The notes: generated by a model from the letters alone, not told the origin. Shown: positions 16,328-24,827, numbered from the stretch's first letter. The stretch is DNA of 42,917 nucleotides from Paenibacillus sp. PAMC 26794 (GCF_000316035.1 NZ_ANHX01000033.1:1-42917); one strand, 5' to 3'. A program made the numbers and translations.

Positions 16328-16876
16328 TCAATATCTAAATTCCCTTCCATGAATGATCCATTGTACGGCATCCCAAATATCCTCTGCAATATAATCAGGT
16401 TCGGTCTCCGTCCATTTGTCTCTGAATTTGGTTAATGAAGATTCCCCCCAGCCTGTTCTCACCATGATCTTGGTCGCTCCTACGGCATGGGCAGCAAGCA
16501 TGTCTGTATCTCCTACATCTCCAATAACGATGCATTTGGATAAATCCAGACCGAGTTCCTCTGATGCCTGTAATAACATTCCGGGTTTGGGCTTTCTGCA
16601 ACTGCATTCTTGCTCATGCGGACATATATAGGAGTGATCAAATCCATACTCGCGAAATTGCTCTTCAAAATCCTCAACACTTACTTCTCCACGAGAAATT
16701 CGATATTGATTCGTAAAAGCCAGCACCATAATTCCTTCTCGTTTCAAACGCATAATTGCTTCTTGAGCATTGGGGTATAATCTGAAATCTCTCGGATGAA
16801 TAAAATGACCTGTACCACCAATTGTTCCATCTCTGTCTATAAAAACAGCTTGTACGTTTCCCTGTGGTTTCATCAT
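16328..16876 (-). CDS. HAD-IIIA phosphatase (HisB/GmhB-like)
   Basis: HAD motif I is VFIDRDGTIGG with the nucleophile and acid aspartates. Motif II is FTNQ, motif III lies in CRKPKPGML, and motif IV is GDVGDTDML. The segment CPHEQECSC places several cysteines and a histidine where GmhB and HisB-N bind structural zinc. These enzymes dephosphorylate histidinol phosphate or heptose bisphosphate. With no histidine or heptose genes nearby, the substrate is unknown. ATG with AAGGGAAC upstream. Confidence 0.85.
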   Translation of the reverse strand: MMKPQGNVQAVFIDRDGTIGGTGHFIHPRDFRLYPNAQEAIMRLKREGIMVLAFTNQYRISRGEVSVEDFEEQFREYGFDHSYICPHEQECSCRKPKPGMLLQASEELGLDLSKCIVIGDVGDTDMLAAHAVGATKIMVRTGWGESSLTKFRDKWTETEPDYIAEDIWDAVQWIIHGREFRY

Positions 16877-16919
16877 GGTCTGTTCCCTTCTCAGAAAAAT
16901 TTCAAGTCGTGTCGTTCAT

Positions 16920-17135
16920 CTATACTTTCTCATCGATAATATGCTTGCTACCATCTTGCTGCTTATGGTGTTGCAATTTTTTAATTTCAGTTTTTAGATA
17001 GTGCACTTCTTTAATTAGTACATCCAGCTTTTTCGATGTTTTGGATGAATCTATCGCATACCGTACAATGGCAGCAAAGATAAGAACGACAATTAAACTT
17101 ATAATTGAGATCACTAAAGCCCAGATAAATTCCAA
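16920..17135 (-). CDS. Small membrane protein with coiled-coil tail
   Basis: One N-terminal membrane helix (FIWALVISIISLIVVLIFAA) is followed by a charged region with heptad-like pattern (LDVLIKEVHYLKTEIKKL). The tail is probably cytoplasmic. The GAGGAG site at about 17149 is too close to the TTG at 17147. A TTG at 17135, or an ATT at 17138, is at normal distance, so I use 17135 (71 residues). Function unknown. Confidence 0.6.
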   Translation of the reverse strand: MEFIWALVISIISLIVVLIFAAIVRYAIDSSKTSKKLDVLIKEVHYLKTEIKKLQHHKQQDGSKHIIDEKV

Positions 17136-17147
17136 AATGGTGTCCAA

Positions 17148-17385
17148 CTCCTCGCTGACTTAAAAACGTTCATTGGTTAATAGTACCATTTTATTGAGTT
17201 TAAACTAAAGGAAATATGCTTTTTTAATTCATTAACGAGCCGTCTCTTGTTAAATGTATATTTAAGACATATTTCGAAAAAGGATCATTTTTACTCAAAA
17301 GTCCATTGAATTAATCCGTCCTCCTACTTAAGATAAGCAAAGCACCTAAATGAGAATAGATATCAGTAGAAGGAGTGGCAGATGA
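17148..17385. promoter_or_regulatory. Intergenic region with Fur-box-like site
   Basis: Divergent gap upstream of the siderophore-binding lipoprotein. The segment 17351-17365 (TGAGAATAGATATCA) matches the Fur 7-1-7 consensus TGATAATNATTATCA at 11 of 14 defined positions, 20 nt before the start codon. The rest is AT-rich with no evident repeat or terminator. Confidence 0.5.
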
Positions 17386-18393
17386 ATGACATTTACTAAA
17401 AAAGGATTTTCTATAATTAGCATGATCTTTGTGCTTATCTTCGTACTTACTGCATGCGGCGGGGGAACTGTGAAGGAGGAGACTGGGGCGGTACAAACAG
17501 AACAAACACCGACGTCTTCTGCAAGTACATCTACAGGGCTGCGTACTGTGGAGCATATCCTTGGAAAAATTGAAGTACCCGCCGAACCTCAGCGCGTTCT
17601 TGGATTATTCGTCGAAGACGAGATGAGTGCACTTGGTGTTAAACCAATTATGCAATACTCAAGCGGAACCTATTATCAGACCTATCTTGAGGATTATTTA
17701 AAAGATGTACCGAAGCTCGATACAGCTGCCTTTAACTTTGAAGCAATCATGGCGGCGCAGCCAGATCTCATTATTCTGGGCTTCCAAGGTTGGGCAGATG
17801 GCGGTACGTATGAGAAATTGTCTAAAATTGCTCCCACCTATGTATTTACAGGTAGTGAAATTCAATACCCGCAGAACTGGAAAAAGAACTTGCTTACTGT
17901 AGCTGATCTACTCGGAAAGACAGAACAAGCACAAGACGTAATCAAGAAGCGTGAAGCAGAAACGAAGCTTGCCAAAGAGCAATTACAGGTCGCCGCTAAA
18001 GGCAAAACAGCCGCTATGATTCGCATTCATGCCAGTAAAGAACTTCGATTATATGGCGGTCCCGGAGGTCAGGTAGGCACAGCATTATATGGCGACTTTG
18101 GATTAGAGCCTGCCCCGATTGTACGCAAGTTGGCATGGGGAGAGGATATGGACATCCAAGCCATCTCGATGGAAACTATTCCACAGATCGACGCAGACTA
18201 TATTTTCCTCGCTGTTGATGAAGGACGAGAAGAACAGGCTACGGAGCTTAAAGAAAGCAAGTTATGGAAGACGATCCCCGCGGTTAAACAAGGTCATGTC
18301 TATGAAGTCCGCGGTGATGTATGGATCACGAATGGTCCACTTGCTTATGAGAAAAAAATGCAAGATGTCATGAAGGCGATCATTCCTGACTAA
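17386..18393 (+). CDS. Iron-siderophore ABC transporter substrate-binding lipoprotein
   Basis: The signal peptide ends in the lipobox VLTACGGG, so the mature protein is anchored by its cysteine outside the membrane. The body is a class III (FhuD/BtuF-type) binding protein: VEVPAEPQRVLGLF-like first strand, ALGVKPIMQYSSGT, PDLIILG, and the end NGPLAYEKKMQDVMK. It delivers a ferric siderophore or similar chelate to an ABC permease. No permease or ATPase gene is beside it, so it must share a transporter encoded elsewhere. The AraC-type regulator downstream and the Fur-like sites on both sides support iron control. ATG with AAGGAG upstream. Confidence 0.88.
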   Translation: MTFTKKGFSIISMIFVLIFVLTACGGGTVKEETGAVQTEQTPTSSASTSTGLRTVEHILGKIEVPAEPQRVLGLFVEDEMSALGVKPIMQYSSGTYYQTYLEDYLKDVPKLDTAAFNFEAIMAAQPDLIILGFQGWADGGTYEKLSKIAPTYVFTGSEIQYPQNWKKNLLTVADLLGKTEQAQDVIKKREAETKLAKEQLQVAAKGKTAAMIRIHASKELRLYGGPGGQVGTALYGDFGLEPAPIVRKLAWGEDMDIQAISMETIPQIDADYIFLAVDEGREEQATELKESKLWKTIPAVKQGHVYEVRGDVWITNGPLAYEKKMQDVMKAIIPD

Positions 18394-18400
18394 TAACCAA

Positions 18401-18452
18401 TGACAAAGAAGAAGCTAGTTCACCTCATGGTTGACTAGCTTCTTCTTTGTCA
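18401..18452 (+). terminator. Long perfect stem-loop after the siderophore-binding gene
   Basis: A perfect 19-bp inverted repeat (18401-18419 with 18434-18452) with a 14 nt loop. The right arm is T-rich but the tail after it is not a plain T run. It most likely ends the lipoprotein transcript and insulates the AraC gene. Confidence 0.75.
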
Positions 18453-18462
18453 TTTAATATAA

Positions 18463-18477
18463 TGATAATAATTCTCA
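18463..18477 (+). promoter_or_regulatory. Fur box in the AraC-type regulator promoter
   Basis: TGATAATAATTCTCA differs from the Fur consensus TGATAATNATTATCA at one defined position. A TATAAT (18458-18463) touches its left edge, so Fur binding would block the promoter when iron is plentiful. Confidence 0.8.
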
Positions 18478-18505
18478 TTTGTATGCAGGAGGAATCTGTT
18501 ACTTC

Positions 18506-20125
18506 ATGAACATACGTACTGCGCATAGGAACTCCCCACTCCCTCCTACTGCATTTCATTCCTATTTCTTTAGGTTTGTTGATATTGAATCTGTAACCAT
18601 TAGCACTACGCCTAAGCTACTCCCCGATGTCAGTCTGAGTTACAGGCTGATTGTTGTATCTGAAGGTTCAGGCAGCATATATATAGACGACAGTTGTTAC
18701 CGTGCCGTCACTGGAAATGGTTATGCAGTCTCTCCTGGCGCTAAGCTCGTTATCTCTTCAGCCGTTGAAGAACAGGAGGTCTTGCATTATTTTAGCGTGA
18801 CCTTTGACATCATTTCTACTCAGCCTGACGACGACATGTGGCATCCTTTCGCGAATAGCAAAATTACCATTGATCCTTTTGTTCGTACACTTGCAGTGTT
18901 GCGCAAGCTAATTGCCCTGAAGCGTCCTGAGAGCGAAGAAGAACAACTAAGCTATCATTTCCGTTTCCAAAAATGGATGCATACATTGCTTAAGCAAAAT
19001 ATAATTAAATCTGAAACCGTGACATCTTTACAAGCGGTGGAAAAGTGTGTTTTATTTTTGAAAGACCATTTTAATGAAGAGATTAGTACGAAACAATTGG
19101 CTGAACAGGCCGGGATTGGTGTCAAGCAATTCATTCATTTGTTCAAACAAATCACAGGCGTAACGCCTCATGAATATATATCAACGCTCCGTATACGCAA
19201 GGCAAAGGAACTGCTGATCGTTTCCAGACAACCACTTGCTGAAATTGCAGAGCAGGTCGGCTATCTGGACAGTTATTATTTTAACCGTCGCTTTAAGCAG
19301 ATCACAGGCTTCCCACCGCGAGTATATGTCAACACGAAACAGTACAAAATCATGTCGATGAGTTATGTATGTGCGCTGCTGTCACTTGGCATCAAACCGA
19401 TTGGCGCACCTGCCTATCATTTGGGATATTATGCTGGGCGTTTAGGAGACAACATTACGAACATTGGAGACAAATCGATCCTCTATTATGACAGAATGAG
19501 AGCCCTGAAACCGGATCTTATTATCAGTTGTGACACGATAGACCATGAAACACAACAACAACTGGAGCATATCGCTCCCATCGTGACGATCCCTTGGATG
19601 GATCTCCATGCCACGGAACATTTACAAGCCATTGGTGATGTATTTGGGATGGAGAAACAAGCAAAGAGCTGGATTGACGATTACGAATTGAAGCGTGAAG
19701 TGGCACACCAGCGAATCAAAAATTATGTAAGTAAGGATGAGACCGTTGGCCTGCTCCTGATTGAAGGGTCCGAGATATATGTGCTGGGAGACCGGAATGC
19801 GGGCGAGATTATGTACCGTACCTTCGGCTTGCAACCACCGCCACTTGTTCAACATTTGCTTGTAGAGCACCCTAACCAGTATGGTAGAAAAGTAGAAGTC
19901 GAACAGCTCTGGCAATATGAAGCAGACCGATTATTTGTCATTGTATATGGGGCTGAAGCTACCCTAACCTATAAGCAATTGCAGCACAACCCTGTGTGGA
20001 GGCAGTTGTCCGCTGTCCGTCAAGGTAAAGTGCAAACCATGGATTCGGAAAAATGGATCTATTATGATGTTCTATCACTATCAGGACAATTGGATGACGG
20101 GATGAATATACTCGCGAAACGATGA
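18506..20125 (+). CDS. Btr-like AraC regulator fused to a siderophore-binding domain
   Basis: Three parts are visible. An N-terminal cupin-like region spans about residues 20-150. A double helix-turn-helix AraC domain follows (STKQLAEQAGIGVKQFIHLF and AEIAEQVGYLDSYYFNRRF). The C-terminal class III binding-protein domain runs from SLGIKPIGAP to the end and has the DLIISCDTID and VLLLIEGSEIYVLGDRN-type strands. This is the layout of B. subtilis Btr, which senses a ferric siderophore inside the cell and activates its uptake genes. It likely activates the neighbouring binding lipoprotein. The frame opens at 18479, but AGGAGGA at 18487 favours the ATG at 18506 (539 residues). Confidence 0.88.
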   Translation: MNIRTAHRNSPLPPTAFHSYFFRFVDIESVTISTTPKLLPDVSLSYRLIVVSEGSGSIYIDDSCYRAVTGNGYAVSPGAKLVISSAVEEQEVLHYFSVTFDIISTQPDDDMWHPFANSKITIDPFVRTLAVLRKLIALKRPESEEEQLSYHFRFQKWMHTLLKQNIIKSETVTSLQAVEKCVLFLKDHFNEEISTKQLAEQAGIGVKQFIHLFKQITGVTPHEYISTLRIRKAKELLIVSRQPLAEIAEQVGYLDSYYFNRRFKQITGFPPRVYVNTKQYKIMSMSYVCALLSLGIKPIGAPAYHLGYYAGRLGDNITNIGDKSILYYDRMRALKPDLIISCDTIDHETQQQLEHIAPIVTIPWMDLHATEHLQAIGDVFGMEKQAKSWIDDYELKREVAHQRIKNYVSKDETVGLLLIEGSEIYVLGDRNAGEIMYRTFGLQPPPLVQHLLVEHPNQYGRKVEVEQLWQYEADRLFVIVYGAEATLTYKQLQHNPVWRQLSAVRQGKVQTMDSEKWIYYDVLSLSGQLDDGMNILAKR

Positions 20126-20190
20126 TACGTATTCTACATGCTTCAAACCGATTGCAAGATACACCGGATTGTCTATTTACCTTTCTCATC

Positions 20191-20252
20191 AGAGTCGTCA
20201 CTTTTTTGGTAGAGATCGAGGTGCACACTTATTTTACCAAGTTGACGACTCT
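20191..20252. repeat. Compound inverted repeat between convergent genes
   Basis: AGAGTCGTCA (20191-20200) pairs perfectly with TGACGACTCT (20243-20252). Inside, TTGGTA (20206-20211) pairs with TACCAA (20235-20240). It lies between the AraC gene and the converging DUF4085 gene. Neither side ends in a long T run, so a plain terminator is only one option. Confidence 0.6.
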
Positions 20253-20271
20253 TGCTTAGCATCACTACACC

Positions 20272-20991
20272 CTACTCCTCTTCTACAAGAATGTCAGCAC
20301 AGCGAACAATCAATTCAGGCATATTCTCTCCATCAAATAGAACATGAAGCTCATATCCGTTATCGATTCGATACAGCTCTTGATATAGCCAGTAACTGCC
20401 TACAATCCCACCGTCTTGCTTGATGATTTCGGGTGCAACCAGCGTAAGTTTATTTATATTGGTGAAGCCCCCACGGTTGTCAAAACGAATGACCACCTCA
20501 TCACCCGTCAGCAGTTCTGTCACTGTACAATCATGGTATTGAATCCGCCCATGTATTTCATCGGAAATATCCTGTGCCATCATCACTTCTCTAAATTCTT
20601 TCGATATGCGTTCCATTTCTCTTCTATTCTCTGCATTCTGTTTATTCAGCTGGAGCATAACTTCTCTCGTGCAATAACCCAACGTAAATACACGAATATC
20701 CGCAATTTGTTCAACGATTTCCTGTGGCAAATTCTCCGCCTTGTATTGAAAATTCCACTCTATCGATTCTTTGTACTCTTCCTTACATTTCTTCTCATCA
20801 AAAGGAGGGCGCACATCATATTCTGCAATGCGTTTCTCGATATGCGCTCTTTGTTCCGGCGGCATGTGAAATACGATCTGATCCTCTTCTGTCACTTCTT
20901 CCTCGAAAACAGGCGAAAACATTACTTTATAGTGGGAGGAATAACATTCATGTAAGAAAATGTTCAAATCAGTATTTGTGTCTTGTTGCAT
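20272..20991 (-). CDS. DUF4085 family protein, 5' end apparently lost
   Basis: The C-terminal half matches DUF4085: VIRFDNRGGFTNINKLTL, GSYWLYQELYRIDNGYEL and HVLFD. The middle region VEQIADIRVFTLGYCTREV also fits. The usual N-terminus (a start like MKYFTKE plus about 40 residues) is not found. The frame runs open into DNA that encodes a secreted SpoIID-like protein on the other strand, and no ribosome site precedes the ATG at 20991 or the ORF start at 21072. The simplest reading is a 5' truncation by the rearrangement that brought in the SpoIID-like gene. Function of the family is unknown. Confidence 0.65.
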   Translation of the reverse strand: MQQDTNTDLNIFLHECYSSHYKVMFSPVFEEEVTEEDQIVFHMPPEQRAHIEKRIAEYDVRPPFDEKKCKEEYKESIEWNFQYKAENLPQEIVEQIADIRVFTLGYCTREVMLQLNKQNAENRREMERISKEFREVMMAQDISDEIHGRIQYHDCTVTELLTGDEVVIRFDNRGGFTNINKLTLVAPEIIKQDGGIVGSYWLYQELYRIDNGYELHVLFDGENMPELIVRCADILVEEE

Positions 20992-21991
20992 GGTATCGAT
21001 TCTAACAATTCCACTTGCAAGTAACGCCTTTGCAACTGAATCGATTGAGACCATTAGTGCATCTAACAGCATATTGCCTACCGTTGTCTCTGATTATGTC
21101 GATTCAATCAATAATAGAGACTGGAATTCATTTGTTCAAACTTATTCACCTGATCGTCAACAATTTTATCAAGGATTTTCAAATAAAGAACAAAAAGAAA
21201 ATAAAACCGGTAATATCTGTAGAATCTATAAGTGTATTTGAGGCTAAAAAACTTCCTTCCAATAATATACTAAAAGTAGAGCCCTATTTTGCTGACATTA
21301 GCTCAGCATATACGGATATCGGATATTACTATGTTGGTTTTAAGTATACAGTCAATAAAGAAAGTGAATTCTTCTACATACGATTAAGAAACCTAGGGAA
21401 CAATTAAATTTGGAAAAGGCTAAAAATGGAATTAATGCTCAGAGTAATTCGGGCGATATACAACCTCTAAGTGCTACTAGTACGCCATCAACATTTAAAT
21501 TGTATATTACTGGTTCCGGAACAATCACCAATATCGGCTTTGACACTTACGCTAAGAATGTATTGCCAAACGAGTGGTATGGATCATGGAAATCAGAGTC
21601 ATTGAAAGCTGGGGCAGTAACAATTAAGACATATGCATGGTATAACGCCACTTATCCAAGAAAACCTGCAACAGATTATGGGGCACACTTGACAGACCGC
21701 TGGCAAAATTACCAACATTATGTTCCAAATTCTGGACTAACAGCTACAAATAATGCCGTTAATGCTGTATCAGGAATTTTCATGGTCAATTCTGATGGCA
21801 AAGTTTTTGACGCTCAATATAGAGCAGGATCAGAAGGGGATATTGGTACAGCTTGGGGTGGAGTGTTAAGTCAATGGGGCACACAATATATTGCACAAAA
21901 TTACCCAGAGTATAACTACTACACTATACTAAGCTATTATTACAGTTTTTCTGATAAAAGTAGTGGATACATCCAAACTGGGAACTATTAA
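20960..21991 (+). pseudogene. SpoIID/LytB-domain secreted protein gene broken by frameshifts
   Basis: Three pieces in two frames form one gene. First a signal peptide (VSILTIPLASNAFA) and TVVSDYVDSINNRDWNSF. After about 21211-21219 the sense moves to another frame (SVESISVFEAKKLP, YYVGFKYTVNKES). From about 21380-21410 it returns to the first frame (REQLNLEKAKNGINAQ) and runs on to the SpoIID/LytB core LPNEWYGSWKSESLKAGAV, then FDAQYRAGSEG. SpoIID-type domains act on peptidoglycan. The total is a multiple of three (344 codons), so the shifts compensate, though a middle piece may also be missing. A terminator follows. The 5' end overlaps the DUF4085 frame. Confidence 0.75.
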
Positions 21992-22007
21992 TCATTTAGT
22001 TCAGATT

Positions 22008-22041
22008 AAAAAACGTCAAACGTAAAGTTTGGCGTTTTTTT
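22008..22041 (+). terminator. Terminator of the SpoIID-like gene
   Basis: AAAAACGTCAAAC pairs with GTTTGGCGTTTTT (one G-U pair) around GTAAA and ends in seven T. Confidence 0.85.
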
Positions 22042-22109
22042 AGAATTTCATTTAATTTTTTTCTATAATATAGATTATTCATTCAAAATTATAGAGGGAG
22101 GTGATGATA

Positions 22110-22538
22110 ATGACAAAAAAAGCATTCTATCTGCTTCTTTTTTTCCTTCTTCTTCTCACTGCGTGTACTTCAGAAGACTCTGCAAAAAATCATGAGACTG
22201 AGGATGTGCAAAGAAAAGAGTCTGCACCTATGATCACGAGTATTAAGACTAACTTCCCTGAAAAAGAAGGTTGGGTTGTAGTCCCTGCAAACAGTTCTGA
22301 TTTAACTGTCACTGTAGAGACGACCAACGCGGAAACACTTCTTTTCTGGTCCGTTCCAACTGGGACAGAGACATGGGGAGAAAGAGAACTAATCGGATAC
22401 GATACCAGTGGGAATGATGGTTGGAAAATAACGTGGAATATTGCGGGTAAGTCCTTACACAATCGTTTAGTGGTTCAAGCATTGGGGAGTGATGGAAAAA
22501 CGATCACTGATGAAACGATAAATATTACGAATGAGTAA
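22110..22538 (+). CDS. Unknown lipoprotein
   Basis: A classic lipoprotein signal: basic start TKK, hydrophobic core FYLLLFFLLLL, lipobox LTACTS. The mature part is about 125 residues, mainly predicted beta strands (LTVTVETTNAETLLFWSVPT, WKITWNIAGK, RLVVQALGSDGKT), suggestive of an Ig-like or bacterial surface fold. No family recognised. GTG 22101, ATG 22104 and ATG 22110 are all in frame; GGGAGGTG at 22096-22103 is best placed for 22110. A strong terminator follows. Confidence 0.75.
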   Translation: MTKKAFYLLLFFLLLLTACTSEDSAKNHETEDVQRKESAPMITSIKTNFPEKEGWVVVPANSSDLTVTVETTNAETLLFWSVPTGTETWGERELIGYDTSGNDGWKITWNIAGKSLHNRLVVQALGSDGKTITDETINITNE

Positions 22539-22568
22539 GTTTGACTTAGATAATTAGTTAACGAAGAT

Positions 22569-22617
22569 AAAAATAACAATGGATGCCCACTTTAGGTGAT
22601 CGTCCATTGTTATTTTT
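22569..22617 (+). terminator. Terminator of the lipoprotein gene
   Basis: Fifteen perfect pairs: AAAAATAACAATGGA (22569-22583) with TCCATTGTTATTTTT (22603-22617). T-rich on both strands, so probably bidirectional. Confidence 0.88.
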
Positions 22618-22632
22618 ACAGTTGTCTCTGAA

Positions 22633-22701
22633 CTATTTAATCTTGGTAAGCAGCTTCTCTTTTTTTTACTCAAATTCATATTTAGTAATGATATTTTTCT
22701 C
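22633..22701 (-). pseudogene. Remnant of a SHOCT-domain tail
   Basis: Minus-strand codons read EKNIITKYEFE, stop, KKEKLLTKIK, stop. This lines up with the intact SHOCT tail of the gene at 12520-12816 (EKNIISEYEFDQKKEKLLSKYK). A nonsense codon sits in the middle and no membrane part remains upstream. It is a leftover from a lost paralogue. Confidence 0.7.
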
Positions 22702-22731
22702 TCAAATTTCTACTTGTGAATTTGATGGAAT

Positions 22732-23853
22732 TTAAAAGATTGGCGCTAAGCCTTCTGATTGAAAAACTTCTAACTTGGCAGGAGGGATGCTTTCTTGCAA
22801 ATCTCCATTCATAACATCCATCGCTTCCCATTCGACGAATACAACAAAGTTTTCCGTGAGTATGGAATAATCGGACCAATTCGTCTTTTCATTAAGGGCA
22901 TACGCGACTTCCTTCCACAAGCTCATGCCTTCCTCCCACCAATCTCCATTGCTACGCCAATACATAATAAGAGTTCTAAGCTTCTCAATTAAATCATGAT
23001 TCGTAAGTTCTTGTTGATCAATTCCAGGATGCTCTCCTGAATTCCAAATGTTGTAATAGTAATCTTCGTTTTCATCTTTCTCTTCAATTTGTTCTTCTCT
23101 TATTTCTTGCAAACCTGGATCGAAAATAGGTGAATATACCGTATCGACTTCATCGTGTAAGTAAATCGACAGAAAACAATATGTTTTACCCGATTCATTT
23201 TCACATAGAATATCAATAATGTCTTTCACAGCCAGAATGAGTTCCTTTTTCACCGTTTCCCGGAGTATTAGAACTTCTTCAGGTTGCATCTTCACATAGA
23301 TCACACCTTTGGTTCCATCTAACACTCGCTGGAGAATTCCTTGCTCATCATATTTGAAATAGGTGAGAAGAAGGTGATCAAAAAGAGCATTATTTTCGTA
23401 TTGAGGTTGATATACTTCCACGAGTCTGTTGCCTTCATAGATATAGTCTTCATACTCTAATTTATTGAATCGAGTAAAATACTCCACTGACCGATAGATT
23501 AATCCGTCTTGTATCAAATATTCCTTGACTGAGTCCAATTCGCCATCGACATACGTTCTTGTCGTTATATGACTTTCTTCATATGTAACATAAGTGTAGC
23601 CATCAATTAAATCGTCACAGGCCAAAATCCGTATTCTACCTTCATCATCAAACTCATAATAGGTATCTGTCACTTCATACGAGATATCTCCAGGTATTTC
23701 ACCTTGGCGCGCATACCAGTACGGAGAAATGTCATACCGTTTACTTGTCGTATATTCTCTTCTATGTACCCGTGCTTCTGCTTCTTGTTTGTAAGATTGA
23801 TACTGTTCTTGTGCATCTCGATTAAGCTTCACATAATATTCTTCGTTAATCAT
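22732..23853 (-). CDS. Large acidic protein of unknown function
   Basis: A 373-residue acidic protein, rich in Y, D and E, without signal or membrane segment. The middle is made of short strands of the type YEFDDEGRIRIL, TYVDGELDSVKEY, YIYEGNRLVEVYQ and FKYDEQGILQRVL. These resemble the repeating YD-like beta strands found in Rhs-associated and immunity-like proteins, but this is a visual similarity only. The C-terminal third is helical with WWEEGMSLWKEVAY. The GTG at 23862 lies inside the ribosome site; the ATG at 23853 follows GAGGTG at a good distance. No partner toxin is visible. I do not recognise the family. Confidence 0.7.
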   Translation of the reverse strand: MINEEYYVKLNRDAQEQYQSYKQEAEARVHRREYTTSKRYDISPYWYARQGEIPGDISYEVTDTYYEFDDEGRIRILACDDLIDGYTYVTYEESHITTRTYVDGELDSVKEYLIQDGLIYRSVEYFTRFNKLEYEDYIYEGNRLVEVYQPQYENNALFDHLLLTYFKYDEQGILQRVLDGTKGVIYVKMQPEEVLILRETVKKELILAVKDIIDILCENESGKTYCFLSIYLHDEVDTVYSPIFDPGLQEIREEQIEEKDENEDYYYNIWNSGEHPGIDQQELTNHDLIEKLRTLIMYWRSNGDWWEEGMSLWKEVAYALNEKTNWSDYSILTENFVVFVEWEAMDVMNGDLQESIPPAKLEVFQSEGLAPIF

Positions 23854-23930
23854 TTCTCTCACACCTCTTCATTATTATGCCTCTAAACTTCTGAATTTCT
23901 CTAAAAACCTTCATATCTTCTGATCTCAAA

Positions 23931-24422
23931 TTACATCTTCCCATCAATCCGCAGCCATTTCGACGGAGCCTTCTTGGCAAAATGCTTTTCAACAAAATCC
24001 AAAATATCATCAATGCCGGGCAATGCCGCATTTTCTTTTGCTTCGTCAAACGTCATCCATTGGTACTCGGTATGTTCATGATTTAACCGGACAACCTGGC
24101 GTTCATCCACATATCCTACGAATACGGGAGCGGTATAGATATTCACCCCCATGGGTGAATAATATTGTTCGAATTGATTGGCAGAATACAAACGGACTTC
24201 CGTAATACCTGTTTCCTCATGAACTTCTCTGAGTGCAGCTTCCCATGCCTTCTCGCCCTGCTCTATACCGCCGCCAACATAACACCACTCGTTATGCAAC
24301 ATACGACCAGCCCGCTTTAGCATCAGTACACGGTATTGATCGAGGCTTTTCTCCAACAGAACTACAGCTACGCCTTCACAACGAATGGGAACTGCTTGTT
24401 TCACGTGCTCTGTACCATCCAC
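23931..24422 (-). CDS. Nudix hydrolase
   Basis: The complete Nudix box is present: GGGIEQGEKAWEAALREV followed by HEETGI, matching GX5EX7REUXEEXGU. The enzyme should hydrolyse a nucleoside diphosphate linked to another group, using Mg2+ held by the box glutamates. At 163 residues it is a single-domain form; the substrate is unknown. The GTG start lies 18 nt after the HxlR stop on the same strand, so the two genes form an operon. Compare the inactive Nudix fragment at 6804-7025. Confidence 0.88.
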   Translation of the reverse strand: MDGTEHVKQAVPIRCEGVAVVLLEKSLDQYRVLMLKRAGRMLHNEWCYVGGGIEQGEKAWEAALREVHEETGITEVRLYSANQFEQYYSPMGVNIYTAPVFVGYVDERQVVRLNHEHTEYQWMTFDEAKENAALPGIDDILDFVEKHFAKKAPSKWLRIDGKM

Positions 24423-24440
24423 CTTCTCGTGCCCCTCTCT

Positions 24441-24827
24441 TCAACTTTCCTGAGAATCGAAATCCTCCATAACTTTAAATTTATCCCCGTGGATTTTATC
24501 CAAATGCTCTTCTCCCCAATAACATAAATGGTCCAAGGCAGGCTTGAGTCCCCAGCCGTAGTCGGTTAACTCATATTCCACTTTGGGAGGAACCTCCGAA
24601 TATACCTTGCGCTGCACAATCTCGTCCTTTTCCAGACCTCTGAGCTGTGTTGTCAGCATCTTCTGCGTAATGTCCGGTATCAATCTTCGAAGCTCCGACG
24701 TGCGTTTACGTCCTGTCATCAAATGATAAATAATCAAAGGCTTCCACTTCCCGCCCATCACTTCCAAGGCCGCTTCCACGCCAACTCTATATTTTTTTGG
24801 AGCGTTTGTGCCTTCATGTTCCGTCAT
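24441..24827 (-). CDS. HxlR-family transcriptional regulator
   Basis: The winged-helix HxlR pattern is complete: ALEVMGGKWKPLIIYHLM, RTSELRRLIPDITQKMLT, then QLRGLEKDEIVQRKVY and PPKVEYELTDYG. Members often sense reactive electrophiles, diamide or quinones and repress a nearby oxidoreductase. The divergent neighbour here is exactly such a flavodoxin-fold enzyme, with a 12-bp dyad between them. The frame opens at 24869, but GGAGGGG points to ATG 24827 (128 residues, the family length). Two cysteines are not at the N-terminal position used by YodB, so the sensing mode is open. Confidence 0.88.
   Translation of the reverse strand: MTEHEGTNAPKKYRVGVEAALEVMGGKWKPLIIYHLMTGRKRTSELRRLIPDITQKMLTTQLRGLEKDEIVQRKVYSEVPPKVEYELTDYGWGLKPALDHLCYWGEEHLDKIHGDKFKVMEDFDSQES

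Noticed and set aside
15454..16389. Longer start of the second phosphotransferase, overlapping the HAD gene
   Set aside because: A GAGGAGA site points to ATG 16317, which removes the overlap.
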